The notes: a model not told the origin generated them from the sequence alone. Shown: positions 11,596-23,860, numbered from the stretch's first letter. The stretch is 64,000 bases of DNA from Hemerocallis citrina (GCA_017893485.1 CM030368.1:112982220-113046219); one strand, 5' to 3'. Numbers and translations are program-made.

Positions 11596-13330
11596 GTTTC
11601 GGATTTTAATATGTTCAAGTTGTGATTTCTAGTGTGCAAATCTATATTTTGATGGATATAATTCTCAGTTTTGAGTGGGTAAATGCTTCAGTTTTGAAAG
11701 ATGAAAACTTAAATTCTAAAGGATTTATTTTTAGTTTTTAAAGAGGAAAAGTTTTCAAATACTGCAAACTAAAGAATTGCATATTTTAGGGATGAAATTC
11801 CAGAAAATAAAGAGGCCTATTTTCAGTTTGGATTAAAATGAATTCCAGATTAATTGATGTTGGTTTTGAATATATGGAAAGAGATAATTAAAAGTAGAAT
11901 TTAAAGGATTATAATGGATTGGCTTCTTGTTTCCGTAAAAGAAAGCATCTTTTACGGTAATGATGGTTTATTAAATGAAAAATGAAATGTTGAACATATT
12001 TTGTGGATGTGCGAATGTTCTATTTTTGGAATGAAGTATTCTGATTGAGGTTTTGATTTACAACTGTGGGGTTGTGGAAAAAGTGTTCTTTTCATAAAAG
12101 AGCAAATAAAAAGTGTTTTTTAAAATGATTGTGCCAAGTGGAAGTTCTTCATTGAAAATTAGGGTTATTGTGAGAACCCTAGATGGATGCTTGGGGCATT
12201 GAGTTGTGATCACTAGAGGATGAGCGAAACCCTAGGATACCGGCAGTGATTATTTTGGTTGTAGGAATTGGCTAGAGGGGCTAGTGTTCCAAATTTTGAT
12301 AAGTTAAGTCCAGTAGGGTGAGCTAACTTTAGGTGACTATGGTTGCCTATATTTGAACCTAAGGACAGGCACTAGATTGGGAGTTGTGACGAGACTTGAG
12401 CAATGTATGTATGGGCTCTGTTCAGTCGGGCGGATGTATTCGGGGTTGTGTGTTTTTTATGTCCCTCTAGTATGTTTGCACGTTACACTTGTATAGTTTG
12501 GCGAGATGTATTCCGAGACTGGGGTCTATTTGCGAAATGCCTAGAAGTGAGGCAGATTTGGTATGTTCGTGCGGTACACTGTACTATCTAGCGAGATGAG
12601 TTCTGGGTCTATTTATGGAATGTATGGCGGGGAGGTGATTCTCCTAAGGTAGAGTGATGCTTACGGATGTTTGTGCATTTACACTTGTACAATCTGGCGA
12701 GATGTATTCTGAAGCTGGGGTCTATTGGCGGTGTCTAATCTTGCTTCTGTCACCGATGTAGGATTGCATAGCGGGGTATTGAACCCTAAATGAGGTGAAT
12801 GCTAAGGGCATGCCATCAGACCTATGTAGTATAGGATGCAAATAATCCGAACAAGTATGCATTAGTGTGCATCGTAAGCATCATGTTTTGTTGAACAATG
12901 TTTTATGCATCTTTGTTTGTTTTTTCTGACACACTTCTTTTAGTTTCAGTATTAATTGTTGATGTATGATTCTTTTATTATTGTTTTTATTTGTGCATCA
13001 AGTGTGTGGTTGTGAGACTTTAGAGAGTCGTTGCTTTTATCAGAATTCAGTTGTGTTCAACTGACAAACCCATAGTTTTAACAGTTTTGCAGGATTGCAA
13101 AGTGAGTGGCTTGAACAAGGGGTAAAGCTCAGATTTAAGTGATGGCTGGCTTTGAATGTTTCCATGAGGTGTAATAAAAGTATATTTAAATTTCTGTTGT
13201 GCATTGTATTATGGACTGTTGTAAAGTAAGTTTTAAATTTCCCTGTATTTATATTGTGTTTGGATTACATTGAAGTAAAGATTCTGGAAATGCGTCCCTT
13301 ATTTCTATTATGGAAATTCGGGGCGCTACA
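11596..13330 (+). mobile_element. LTR remnant of another gypsy element
   Basis: The right end GGGGCGCTACA at 13330 is the 3' terminus expected of an LTR like that of element A (which begins TGTAGCGCCCC on the opposite strand). The body is AT-rich and unrelated to the neighbouring LTR. I cannot find its 5' end, so it may be truncated or solo. No PBS follows. Confidence 0.5.
12474..12735 (+). repeat. three diverged tandem copies, about 90-105 bp
   Basis: Copies start near 12474, 12563 and 12669. They share the words TGCACGTTACACTTGTA, GGCGAGATGTATTC and TGGGGTCTATT in degenerate form. The repeat lies within the LTR remnant. No coding function is evident. Confidence 0.5.
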
Positions 13331-14310
13331 CGAGGTCCTTTGCATGAAATGTTCTCGGTAGCGAATATTATTGGCCTACGCTCCTCAACGACACCAAAGC
13401 ATATGGCCGCCAATGCGGCTCTTGCTTGAAATACACCACCATTAATCGAGTACCCCAAGCCAATCTCAGCTCCATATTAAGCCTCATCCCCTTCGCCATG
13501 TGGGGAATTGACTTACTTGGACCATTTCCCCCCGCTACGAGAAAGAGGAACTTCCTAATGGTAGCCATCGACTACTTTAACAAGTAGGTCAAAGCCAAAC
13601 TGCTAGACTCCATCACAGGGCACAAGTTATAGCAATTCTTCTGGTATAACATAGTCCGTCGATTCGGGATCCCCCAAACATTAGTCACTAACAATGGAAC
13701 ACAATTCGATGGTAAGGGATTCATCAAGTTCTACATGGATCTGGGGGTTGAGCAGCGCTTCTCCTGTATCTCAAATCTTGGTGGGCATCTTGAAGAGGTA
13801 TGATGAAGTCTCAATGGGGCTATGGGTTGAGGAACTCCCAAATGTGCTCTAGTCCTACAAAACCACGAAGAGAATCCTAACAGTAGAATCTCCATTCAAC
13901 CTCACCTTTAGCATAGAAGCACTCATCCCCTTAGAAGTCAAATTACCATCCCCTTTCCTTCTATCCATCAATGAAGTGCAGAACTCGAGCAACCTCTGGG
14001 GAAATCTTGTTCTCATTGAAGAATTACGAAAGAATTTTGCCGTACGGAGACACATATATCAACAGTGGGTGAAGAAGTTCTACAACAAGAAGGTCCACCC
14101 AGCCAACCTCAAAGAGGGGACCTCGTCCTATGCAAGCTCGAAATTTGCAACCCACGCAGGAAGTGGAAACTCGCTCAAACCTGGTAGGGACCATACACGG
14201 TCTCCCAAATGATCTGACTAGGAGCTTACCAACTTGAAAACCTGAGGGGGAAGAAGATATCAAGGACCTGGGATGCCGAACATTTGATGAAATACAATGA
14301 GGGCGCTTAA
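13331..14310 (+). pseudogene. pol: Tat-lineage Ty3/gypsy integrase relic
   Basis: A frame from about 13366 shows the integrase zinc segment (YYWPTLL, CGSC) and the core start MWGIDLLGPFPPATRKRNF typical of the Tat branch. This is followed by DYFNK with a stop, then FGIPQTLVTNNGTQF near 13665 (catalytic Asp of TDNG changed to Asn). The C-terminal segment has an RTWDAEHLMKY-like ending near 14260-14295. It lacks a chromodomain and is unlike the chromovirus integrases elsewhere in the window. Several frameshifts and stops are present, and the region around 13770-13850 is shortened, so it is inactive. It is the resident element into which E2 inserted. Confidence 0.8.
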
Positions 14311-15587
14311 TGCCCTCCTCTAGAAGTTGTTTTCCATTTATAACAATATCGACGCATATAACGGTCGGAGCATATAATAAAGGCTAGCAATCAAAGCAGC
14401 CACTTGGATTTATTTTTCAATAAAAACTAATAATTTCTTTCGCAAAATTCTTGTTCAACTACAACTCATAAAGCTCACCAAATAATAAGTTCAGAGTCCA
14501 TACTCATGGCTCAGAGATGCACTAGCAACTTGCAACAAAGCAAGTTCAGAGCTCAACTCACTACTCGAACTTCTCCCACAACTCGTTAATCTCTTTAACA
14601 TTAAGTTTGTACTCCATACTCGTGGCTCGGAGTTGCTCTAGCAACTTGCAAGTAAGAAGGTTCGGAGCTCAACTCGACACTCGAACTACTCCTGCAACTA
14701 GTTTAACTCTGAAAAACAAAAAGTTTAGAGTTGCTCTAACAACTGGTAAGCAATCAAGTTCATGGCCCAAATCATCACTCGAACTACTCCCGCATCTAGT
14801 TAAACTCTCAAAACAACAAATTTAGAGCCCATACTCGTAGCTCGGAGTTTGTCAATCAACTGGCAAGCAAGCAAGTTCAAAGCTCAATTCACCACTCGAA
14901 CTGCTCTAGCAACACGTTAAACTCTCATAACAGCAAGTTCGAAGTCCATACTCGTGGCTCAGAGTTGTTGTAGCAACTTGCAAACAAGCAAGTTCAGAGC
15001 TTAACTTACCCATCGAAAAGCTCCCGCAACTCGTTAAACTCTCAAAACAATAAGTTCAGAGTATGTACTTATGGCTCAGAAGTTCTCTAGCAACTTGCGA
15101 GCAAGAAAGTTCAGAGTTAAATCATTGTTCAAAATGAATCTCACAACTCGCTGACTCCCTTGACCAGCATGTGTTGTCCAGCCCCTCCATAGTGCTACTC
15201 CAACAACTTGCCAAGACAAGGACACAAGGGGTCCAGCTCTCTACCAGAGCAACTCTCACGACCAATGAATCAAAGACAAAGAGTTACAACTTAAAGGAGA
15301 CAAGAGATGGTATTTGAACATTTAGAAAATTTTCCTTTTACATCAACATCTCAGTACAAGTCCAATGAGTACATCAAAAGCAAAGTTCAACAAGTTTACA
15401 AGTCTCCCTCAGAGACATTTTTACTTCCTCGAGACAAGAGGATGTTTCGATTGAGGGACACGGTCCACTTGTGGTTCCGCCTTGCCACGAAAGAGCTGTC
15501 TCGGTCTCGTAAATGACCCGAGCGAAGTACCCATCACGTAGACTGAGTTTGAGCCTTGCGACTATGAACGTGCACCACCCCTTCAAT
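14311..15587 (+). other. 3' non-coding region of the Tat element
   Basis: After the pol stop there is a long non-coding stretch with a tandem-repeat block (14483-15165). It continues to the E2 target site at 15583-15587. Long 3' regions with tandem repeats are usual in Tat/Ogre-type elements. A minus-strand reading at 15374-15586 is open, but I cannot assign it. Confidence 0.65.
14483..15165. repeat. about 115-bp tandem repeat with internal palindrome
   Basis: About six imperfect units begin near 14488, 14605, 14722, 14818, 14938 and 15053. They share AAGTTCAGAGTCCATACTC, TGGCTCGGAGTTGC and CGCAACTCGTTAAACTC. Several contain the palindrome AGTTGCTCTAGCAACT (14632-14647 is the best), which can fold on itself. 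Such arrays in Tat elements can seed satellite DNA. Confidence 0.75.
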
Positions 15588-17788
15588 TGTCACACCCCGC
15601 TTACCAAAAATACGGAATACGAGTACATGACATTGGCCCAGCGAATGACTAACGTCACCCATAACCTGTTTATCCGATCAACTAAACAATATAATCAATA
15701 CAGAACAATTGCGCAAGCAATAATAATAATCTCATGAACAATAATACTTGAAAAGAAGCAATATATAATATCTAAGTACAATAATAATCCAACATCTGGA
15801 AACAAAAAGCAATATTCGGGTCGAAAGCCCACAATACAATGAAATAACAATAGTCTAATAATTAAGTCTTCATGACAAAACAATAATTTATTAAGTAGCA
15901 ATGCTATTAATTCCTTTCACCAATTTTGTTCTTCAAATCTATCAGGCAATTCTCCATCAACACCTATAAACACTTCATCCAAAAAGAGGAGAAAAATTAT
16001 CCTTGGAGCAAGTCATGGACAGCAAGTAGAGAAAGCATGGAACAATGGAATAATGGTATAACAAAGATTTCAATGGGTCAATAGGAATCAATAACATGGC
16101 ACGATAATCAATAATAAAGATTCAGCATGATGGGTATCGATTCTTTAGTCAATAAATTAATAAAACATGATGGGTATCGATTCTTTAGTCAATAAATTGT
16201 AAAATCAGCATGATGGATGTCAAACATGATAAATAAAACTAGAACACGCTCATACATCAATTTATCATCAATCAATCATCAATCAATCAAACAACATACA
16301 ACCTATCAATTGTCCCTATAATAATTTATTTGTGTGATGATTATATGAACAACCCCATTATCAATTCTATATGCACTCATGAAAGATCCAAACTTCAGAG
16401 TCAAAAGTGGCACAATGTCAAGAATATTGGGGTTAGTTCGTGTAAACCCTCAATAGACCAAACAAAGATATGAACAATTTATAATACGATAACAAAAAGA
16501 TCTATTTGCAAGAGTTTCAACAAAACTTGAATTTGATACAATTAGAAATTCAAGAGGATGGTGACTTGCCTTATAAACGGTGAAAACGAATACCCAGAAT
16601 AACGTGATAAGAATCTCGAAGCAACGAACTCACGAACATACGAACAAGCAATTTAACACGTGCAATATACGTGTTAGAGCAAAGAGTCAACACAGCAAGA
16701 GAACTCAGCAACAAATCAAAGAGACAATAGCAACTAGCGACCAGGCCACGACAGCAAGAGGGCGGTGGCGTCGCTGGTAGCCAGTGGAGCGGCATCGACG
16801 GCAAGGGAGTCGATAGGTACGGTCGACGGTAGGGGTGCTGTGGTGGGGTCTTCGGTGGTTGCGGGGAGCGGAGTAGCACAGGGATGCGGAGGTCACGACG
16901 GGAGGGATGAGGTGCTGGAGATGGAGGGTGAAGGCAAAGGCGGGGATGGGTTCAAGAGAGAGACAGAGGAGTGAACAGGGAGGTTGAAAAAGACGGGGGT
17001 GGGCGCGGGGCTTGGATGACGAGATGAAGGATGGAGAAGAGGACGAGGAGGTCAGGAGGTAGCAGGGTGGCAGCGACGATGGGTCGCGAGGAGCGGTCGA
17101 GGGAAATGGGAGGTTGAAGGCGGGATGGGTTTTCGAAAGGGCAGAGGGGAAAAGGAGCAACAGGCGAGATGTAGGGGAGAGGTTCAACTGTAGGAGGTTG
17201 GGGTTTAAGCGGCTAGGGTTAGGGTAGAGGTTAGAGTATTTATAGGATATATTAGGACATTGGGTTTCGGGTTTTGGTATAGAGTCTAATAAAAGGTGGG
17301 ATATAGTGTTTTTAACATATACGTATAAATATACATTAATCAAATAATAAGATACATATAAAATGGGGTATCTTCGGGCTTTACGAAAACCATAATAATA
17401 CGAGTAATGATAATCAAAGTAATTATAATAATAATTGTAACAACATCAATAATAATAATAATAATAACGATAACAATGTTAAAATAAAATTAAATAAAAA
17501 TTTAAATAATAACGGTAACAATAATAATAATAATGATATGTATCAAAATATGATTCGAGATTAACAAATTTATTAAAAATCCATATATTAATATTATTAA
17601 ATATAAATAGTTGATCAATAAGAAATATAAAGTATGATCAAAATACCCCGTTATTCGAAATGAATAAATTTTCGCTTACAAAATGCTTTAATATAAATTC
17701 CGAAATAAATTTAGCACAAAATAACTTTATAAAAATCAAATTATAGCAAATACATGGAAAATACTAATTATTGGGAATGGAGGTTACA
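15588..17788 (-). mobile_element. 3' LTR of E2 (2201 bp, internally deleted)
   Basis: Bounded by TGTCACACCCC on the left and GGTTACA on the right. Compared with the partner LTR it lacks about 900 bp (the partner's 19040-19950), including the variable repeat cassette. It has a short direct duplication of AACATGATGGGTATCGATTC (16130 and 16164). Paired ACGT cores are at 16658 and 16669. A GC-rich stretch at 16750-17150 gives spurious open frames. Confidence 0.85.
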
Positions 17789-17802
17789 ATCCTACCCACC
17801 TT
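17789..17802 (-). other. polypurine tract of E2
   Basis: The minus strand reads AAGGTGGGTAGGAT directly before the 3' LTR. It is the same tract as in elements C and the + strand LTR at 8799. The GTCGAAATTTTG segment just upstream is also conserved. Confidence 0.8.
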
Positions 17803-18046
17803 ACAACAAAATTTCGACCTCAAAATTTGCTCAGGCGGTACATAGGACAAAGCAAAAGCAAACTGATGAAATAACAAAATTGAGAATGAAAGGAAAAGTG
17901 GCAAAATGGTGGCAACACCTGAATATGGAAGAACATGGATATGAACGATGTGATCAAGGATGATGTTAAATAAAGATTCAATGAATGATGATGATGCAAA
18001 TGAATGAACAAGAAAGTAAATAATGCAAGTAGAAATAACAACAGAA

Positions 18047-18097
18047 CCCTGGGACTTGTGGGTTATGGGCCCACCACGCTTCCGCTGCGCTACTCTG
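18047..18097 (-). tRNA. initiator tRNA-Met fragment captured in E2
   Basis: Minus-strand bases from CAGAGTAGCGCAGCGG to CACAAGTCCCAGG follow plant initiator tRNA-Met from about nucleotide 3 to 52. They include the D arm (with box A) and the anticodon arm with CAT in GGGCCCATAACCC. Differences from the tRNA as I remember it are G to A at two sites. The T arm (box B) and the acceptor 3' half are missing, so it cannot make a tRNA. It lies about 375 bp from the PBS that pairs with the other end of this same tRNA. It is probably a co-reverse-transcribed primer tRNA or a SINE head. Confidence 0.8.
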
Positions 18098-18472
18098 TTG
18101 GTGAACTCCAAACTGTAGACATGTCGTTATAGATCAAGCGATGCCGATCGACGGACCAAGCAGGAAAAAAAACAGATGACACTGGAATCAAAAGAATACG
18201 GGTACGAAAAGAATGGAATCATACCCAATAAGGAATTAAGTAATGGAAGGGACAAAAGACAACAAGGAATGAAGGAACTGAATGTGAAGGGATCAAAGAG
18301 TAATCAAAATAGAATATTTTCCAGATCATGTTGGTTATCAATTGTTCATCTGATCTCTGTATTGTAAATACTGTTGAGTCAAACCGATATAACCCAAATC
18401 TGATTAATGTATCAATCAAAGCCAAACATCCTTTCGTTAGTCACGTTTGACTGATATATTATCCAAACCAGA

Positions 18473-18484
18473 GCTCTAACACCA
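18473..18484 (-). other. decayed primer-binding site of E2
   Basis: The minus strand reads TGGTGTTAGAGC, two transitions away from the tRNA-iMet complement TGGTATCAGAGC. It lies 10 bp from the 5' LTR, as in E1. Confidence 0.75.
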
Positions 18485-18494
18485 CTAAAAACCT

Positions 18495-21400
18495 TATCAC
18501 GCCCCGCTTCCCAAAAATACGGAATATGAGTACATGACATTAGCCCAGCGAATGACTAACATCATCCATAACCTGTTTATCTGATCAACTCAACAATATA
18601 ATCAAAAAAGAACAATTGCGCATGCAATAATAATAATCTCATGAACAACAATACTTGAAAAGAAGCAATATATAATATTCAAGTACAATAATAATCCAAC
18701 ATCTGAAAACAAATAGCAATATTCAGGTTAAAAACCCACAATACAATAAAATAACAATAGTCTAATAATTAAGTCTTCATGACAAAACAATAATTTATTA
18801 AACAGCGATATTATCAATTTCTTTCACCAATGTTGTTATCCCAATCCATCAGGCAATTCTCGATCAACACCTGTAAACACTTCATCTAAAAAGAGGAGAA
18901 AAATTGTCCTGAGAGCAAGTCATGGACAGCAAATAGAGAAAGCAGGAAACAATGGAATAATGGTATAGCAATGATTTCAATGGGTCAATAGAAATCAATA
19001 ACATGGCACGATAATCAATAATCAAGATCACGGCAATCGATACAATGGCTATAAACAATGATGCAATATTCGGTAACGGAAATCGATAATCAATAACGGT
19101 AATACTTAGCAATATTCGGTATCAATAGGAAAAATAATGAACAATATGTAGTGTCAATGTGATGCAACTCTTAAGTCTATTAATCATTTTAATCCTAACT
19201 AATGTAGCACTTCATGCGTCCCATCTATTTACCACATGATTGCTACATACAAACAAGTTACGTTTTAGACTTAGCAGTGAGCTCTATAGTTCATGTACTC
19301 GGGAAACGGTATGAGTGATTCTTTTCAGTATTCAGTTATTCAGTCAGTCAGTTATTCAGTATCAGTATCCATAGAACAATATACAGTTATCTAGTTATTC
19401 AGTCATTCAGTAATTCAGTCATTCAGTAATTTTAGGGAAACCACGATTTCCCTTCTGAGTACAGTCTCTACATTGTTCTACTTAGGTCAACCCTTAAACC
19501 CCGGCTTGTTAAAAATTTTGTCGATGCAACAACATAATACAATATGCAATCTAGAGACATTAGATGGACAATAGTAACAATGGGGAAACAATAGGACGAT
19601 AACTTGAATTGGACAATTAGAATGGTGACAATAAGACACTAGGATCATGCAATGCAACACACACACTTTAATTCATGCAATACTACGATATAGGAACAAT
19701 TAATCTATTAAAAACTAGGAATTACAATTCTGGACATTAAACACAATTGTAGTAAAACGAGCATAACTTTTTCTATACAACTCGAAATTCAAAACTACAA
19801 GATGTTCTGGAAACTAGAAAGATAAGGCTACAATTTATATTTAGAAAGTAATTCATTTTAAGATCGTTTACTGGTTCCAAAATATTAGTTAACATTCAGG
19901 TCAGCAAGCAATATACACGTTTTAGGTAATTTTCATGAATATAAATTAATAAAACATGATGGGTATCGATTCTTTAGTTAATAAATTGTAAAACCAGCAT
20001 GATGGATGTCAAAACATGATAAATAAAACTAGAAAATACTCATACATCAATTTATCATCAATCAATCATCAATAAACCAAACAACATACAACCTACAATA
20101 ATTTATTTGTGTGACGATTATATGAACAACCCCATTATCAATTCTATATGCACTCATGAAAGATCCAAACTTTAGAGTCAAAAGTGGCACAATGTCAAGA
20201 ATATTGAGGTTAGTTCGTGTAAACCCTCAATACACCCAACGAAGAGATAAATAATGGATAATACGATAACAAAGAGATCTACTTGCAAGAGTTTCAACAA
20301 AACTTGAATTTGATACAATTAGAAATTCAAGAGGATGGTGACTTGCCTTACAAACGGTGAAAATGAATACCAAGAATAACTGGATAAGAATCCCGAAGCA
20401 ACGAACTCACGAACACACGAACTAGCAATTTAACACGTGTAGTATACGTGTAAGTGCAAAGAGTCAACACAACAAGAGAACTCAGCAACAAAATCAAAGA
20501 GACATCAGCAACCAGTGACCAGGCCACGACAGTAAGAGGGCGGCGGCATCGCTGGCGGCCAGTGGAGCGACGTCGACGGTGATGGCGTCAACAGGTTCGG
20601 TCGACGACAAGGGTGCTATGGTGGGGTCTTTGGTTGTTACGGGGAGAGGAGCAGCACAGGGATGCGGTGGTCGTGACGGGAGGGATGAGGTGGCTGGATG
20701 ACGACGATGGGGGGTGAAGGCAAAGGCGGGGATGGGTTCAAGAGAGACAGAGGAGCGAACGGGGAGGTTGAAGAAGACGGGGGTGGGCACGGGGCTTGGA
20801 CGACGAGATGAAGGATGTAGAAGAGGACAAGGTCAGGAGGTAGCAGGGTGGCAACAAAGAAGGGTCGCAAGGAGCGGTCGAGAGAGATGGGAGGTTGAAG
20901 GCGGGATGGGTTTTTGAAAGGGCAGAGCGGAAGAGGAGGAACAGGCGGGAGGTAGGGGAGAGGTTCAACAGTAGGGGGTTGGGGTTTAAGCGACTAGGGT
21001 TAAGGTAGAGGTTAGGGTAGATAATAGAGTATTTATATGATATATTAAGATATTGGGTTTTGGGTTTTGGTTTAGAGTTAAATAAAAGATGGGCTATAGA
21101 GTTTTTAAGATATGCATATAAATATACATTAATCAAATAATAAGATACATATAAAATGGGGTATCTTCGTGCTTTACAAAAATAATAATAATACGAGTAA
21201 TGATAATCAAAGTAATTATAATAATAATTGCAACAACATCAATAATAATAATAATAAAAAGAATAACAATAACAATGTCAAAATAAAATAAAATAAAAGT
21301 TAAATAATGACGGTAACAATAATAATAATAATGATATGTATCAAAATATGATTCGAGATTAACAAATTTATTAAAAATCTAAATATTAATATTATTAAAT

Positions 21401-21585
21401 GTAAATAGTTGATCAATAAGAAATATAAAGTAAGATCAAAATACAATGTTATTCGAAATGAATAAATTTTCGATTACAAAATACTTTAATAAAAATCCGA
21501 AATGAATTTTGCACAAAATAACTTTACAAAAATCATATTATAGCAAATACACGAAAAATACTAATTATTGGGAATGGGGGTTACA
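18495..21585 (-). mobile_element. 5' LTR of E2 (3091 bp)
   Basis: It starts TATCACGCCCC (an old TGTCACGCC) and ends GGGGGTTACA on the + strand. It contains the repeat cassette at 19303-19454 (ATTCAGT-type repeats) between GTACTCGG (19295) and CTGAGTAC (19455). ACGT cores lie at 20435 and 20446. A GC-rich block at 20520-20980 and AT-rich (AAT)n runs near 21180-21330 are also present. Confidence 0.85.
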
Positions 21586-21590
21586 TCAAT

Positions 21591-22352
21591 AGAAGCTAGG
21601 TTTGATGAACTGGCTACCCCACTCTAAACATCCCCTGGGCTTTGTGACGTCCCTCACGGATGTAAGGCCAATTCGTGTAACAACGTCCCTTGACTTAACT
21701 CGTCGCAAGAGCTAGAGGTACTCCTTGTCTGTGTCCTCTCATGTAACAGCTTCAGTCGAGGGAACTCCACCACCTGCTCCACAAGTCTCTCCTTGATCTG
21801 TGCATCCGTGACCGTAATCTTCCAAAGAACCATACGAGTGCAAGCCGAGCAATTCAAATGAGTTTCGCCAGAGTGTTTGAGAACAACCTCTCTCAAGAGG
21901 GCAACTTCCAAGCTTTTGTCAAGAATGATGTTCTTCAACTCGTCCCTCCTAGACATGGCTACAAGCAAAGCACCTCGAAGACGTTCGTCTTCAACATCCT
22001 TCTCAACCGGAACAATCCTTAGGAAAGCAATCCCCAACTTCATATCTTAGCATGGAGACAAGCTATTCCATCATCTTGAGGGTCCACTCCTTGGTACTCA
22101 ACCATCTGCCAACAAATAAGAGAAGATAAGTTACGATAACGCTAGTAGAAAACATTATAAGGATAAGAAGACTCCAGAGTTCCAGCTCATAGCATCACAA
22201 GTTGTTACCCACAAATAAAAACACAAGTGTTAAGACACTAAAAGCACTTTCATTCAGTCAAAACAGAAGATACATTAAATGGTGGCTAGTTCGCTATTAG
22301 GTATATACAATAAGACTGAAGGAAGACTAGAGCAAGAGGAGAAGTCAGGGAT
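21591..22352 (-). other. continuation of the Tat element beyond E2
   Basis: This DNA resumes after the second TCAAT copy and ends at the LTR of element B (22353). Apart from the minus-strand reading frame at 21654-22043, nothing is recognised. A splice-acceptor-like TTGGCAG|A lies on the minus strand near 22107, just upstream of that frame. Confidence 0.5.
21654..22043 (-). CDS. unrecognised 129-aa ORF, antisense to the Tat element
   Basis: An open minus-strand frame of 129 codons (MKLGIAFLRIVP...), running opposite to the Tat pol. It is rich in charged and Leu residues (VEKDVEDERLRGALL, LREVVLKHSG), consistent with helical or coiled-coil structure. It also holds one CSAC pair. I do not recognise a family. 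Some Tat elements are known to carry an extra antisense ORF between pol and the 3' LTR, and the position fits. It might also be one exon of a spliced frame, because an acceptor-like site lies just upstream. It may equally be chance. Confidence 0.35.
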   Translation of the reverse strand: MKLGIAFLRIVPVEKDVEDERLRGALLVAMSRRDELKNIILDKSLEVALLREVVLKHSGETHLNCSACTRMVLWKITVTDAQIKERLVEQVVEFPRLKLLHERTQTRSTSSSCDELSQGTLLHELALHP

Positions 22353-23188
22353 TGTAACGCCCCAATTTTTTTTCTCGAAAATCAATTCTTTCAATTTCTA
22401 CATCACTTTAAACATAAACTAAGAAAGTTATATTTCAATAAAAAATTTGGCAGAGTTTCCCCTGAAATTTCCACCCCGAAAAACTAAAAGCTTACGGAAT
22501 TCTGCTCTAAATTCCGTAGCTCACATCACAGGCAATAATATCAAGGGCTCCCCAGGCCAAAATGAGCAGAAACACATAAGCAATATTGTAGCGCCCCAAA
22601 TTTCTAATATGAGAGCTTAGAAAATAAGTGGCGAAATCCCAGCAATCCACTTCAATACAACAATAAATACCAACAACACCACTAAAATTTTCTTTCTCTA
22701 TTACAACAATTATTACAATTACAGCGGAAGTCTAAACATCTCAACATAGAATTAATCTTTATTTGCAACTCAATAATGATCTCAAATATCCTTTACAGTT
22801 TTACACCAATCACTAAATAACCCAATTGTCTCAAACTGCCCACTCAAGCATCCAACCACCAATCTAAGCAATAACCTGCAACATGTGAGGCTAGAGTTGG
22901 ACCCTAACCCCAAAAACTACGGGGTCAGCCATAAATGGTGTGAGTGGTGACAAATCAACAAATAGCATAAATGAACTTAACACATAATGTCCAACAAATA
23001 ATAATCAAACACTAAAGTATGAAGTACGACAAAGAATAATGGGTGATACCAAAACCAAAAGCCAAGTGTGTAAAAACAGGAAATCCGAATGCATAAAAGT
23101 GATTCAAAAAAAAACATCATGACTACATGCTGACAACGATGACTACTAAGAGATGAAGATAAACTATGATAATTTGCCCATGCTTGAT

Positions 23189-23470
23189 CATTCCGGAGAT
23201 TGATCCCACATCACAGGTATTTTTCCTGGATAATTCAGGAGATCATCCCACATCTAAACATAGACTCATAATCACAAGAATACCCCAAAAGCGTCGCCTC
23301 GACTCCGATAATTCCGTAGTTCAATCCCACATCTCAAGATAATTACTTGGATAATTCAGGAGAAATATCTCGCATCACAGGTTAACTGCCTGGATAATTC
23401 CGGAGATAGATCACACATCACAAGTTAACTACTTGGATAATTCAGGAGATTAAATCCTACATCAAAAGCC
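23189..23470. repeat. degenerate LTR repeat GGATAATTCAGGAGAT...CCCACATC
   Basis: Seven or so imperfect units of about 40-55 bp contain GGATAATTC(A/C)GGAG, a variable ATCCCACATC and AGGTTAACTACCT. The same block is at 30887-31168 in the other LTR. Confidence 0.75.
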
Positions 23471-23860
23471 ATACCGAGGTGCATAACTCAAGTTCCCATT
23501 CGTCATGACACTACCAATGCCTGTCCTTATTAATTTGGGTTACTGAACAAATCTCCTAGAGTAGTGTACCCTACCGGACTAAAAATCTGAATAACTGAAA
23601 ATTTGCCTCGATGGGCCTCAACAAATAACTGAACAAACACCGGTATACTAGGGTCACCTACCTCTAGAGACTCAAAAACAAATATCTGAACAAATTCCAC
23701 TTAACAAGTGGCTCAACAAAATATCTCAAAATCATGTTCTTAACTGAACATCTCAAAATCAAATACTGAACAAATATCTCAACATCAAGTACTGAACAAA
23801 TGTCTCAAAATCAAACACTAAACAAAATATCTCAATTCAAATACAAAGATCCTTCAGGAC

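Larger units (their letters stand above)
15588..21585 (-). mobile_element. E2: non-autonomous chromovirus derivative with TSD TCAAT
   Basis: A complete element in minus orientation flanked by TCAAT at 15583-15587 and 21586-21590. It has a 3' LTR (15588-17788), an internal region of only about 700 bp and a 5' LTR (18495-21585). The PPT and PBS are recognisable, but gag and pol are gone, so it must rely on enzymes of relatives such as E1. The leader next to the PBS (about 18320-18480) matches the E1 leader (about 5530-5640). It carries a tRNA-iMet fragment internally. Confidence 0.85.

Noticed and set aside
12403..12591. 62-aa + strand frame
   Set aside because: It crosses a diverged tandem repeat in an LTR remnant and has no support as a gene.
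16571..17343. Long Pro/Ser-rich minus-strand open frames in the E2 LTR (also 20494-21136)
   Set aside because: They lie in GC/CT-rich LTR DNA. The two LTR copies disagree by frameshifts, and no domain is seen.
18047..18097. Functional tRNA-iMet gene
   Set aside because: It lacks the T arm, box B and the 3' acceptor strand.
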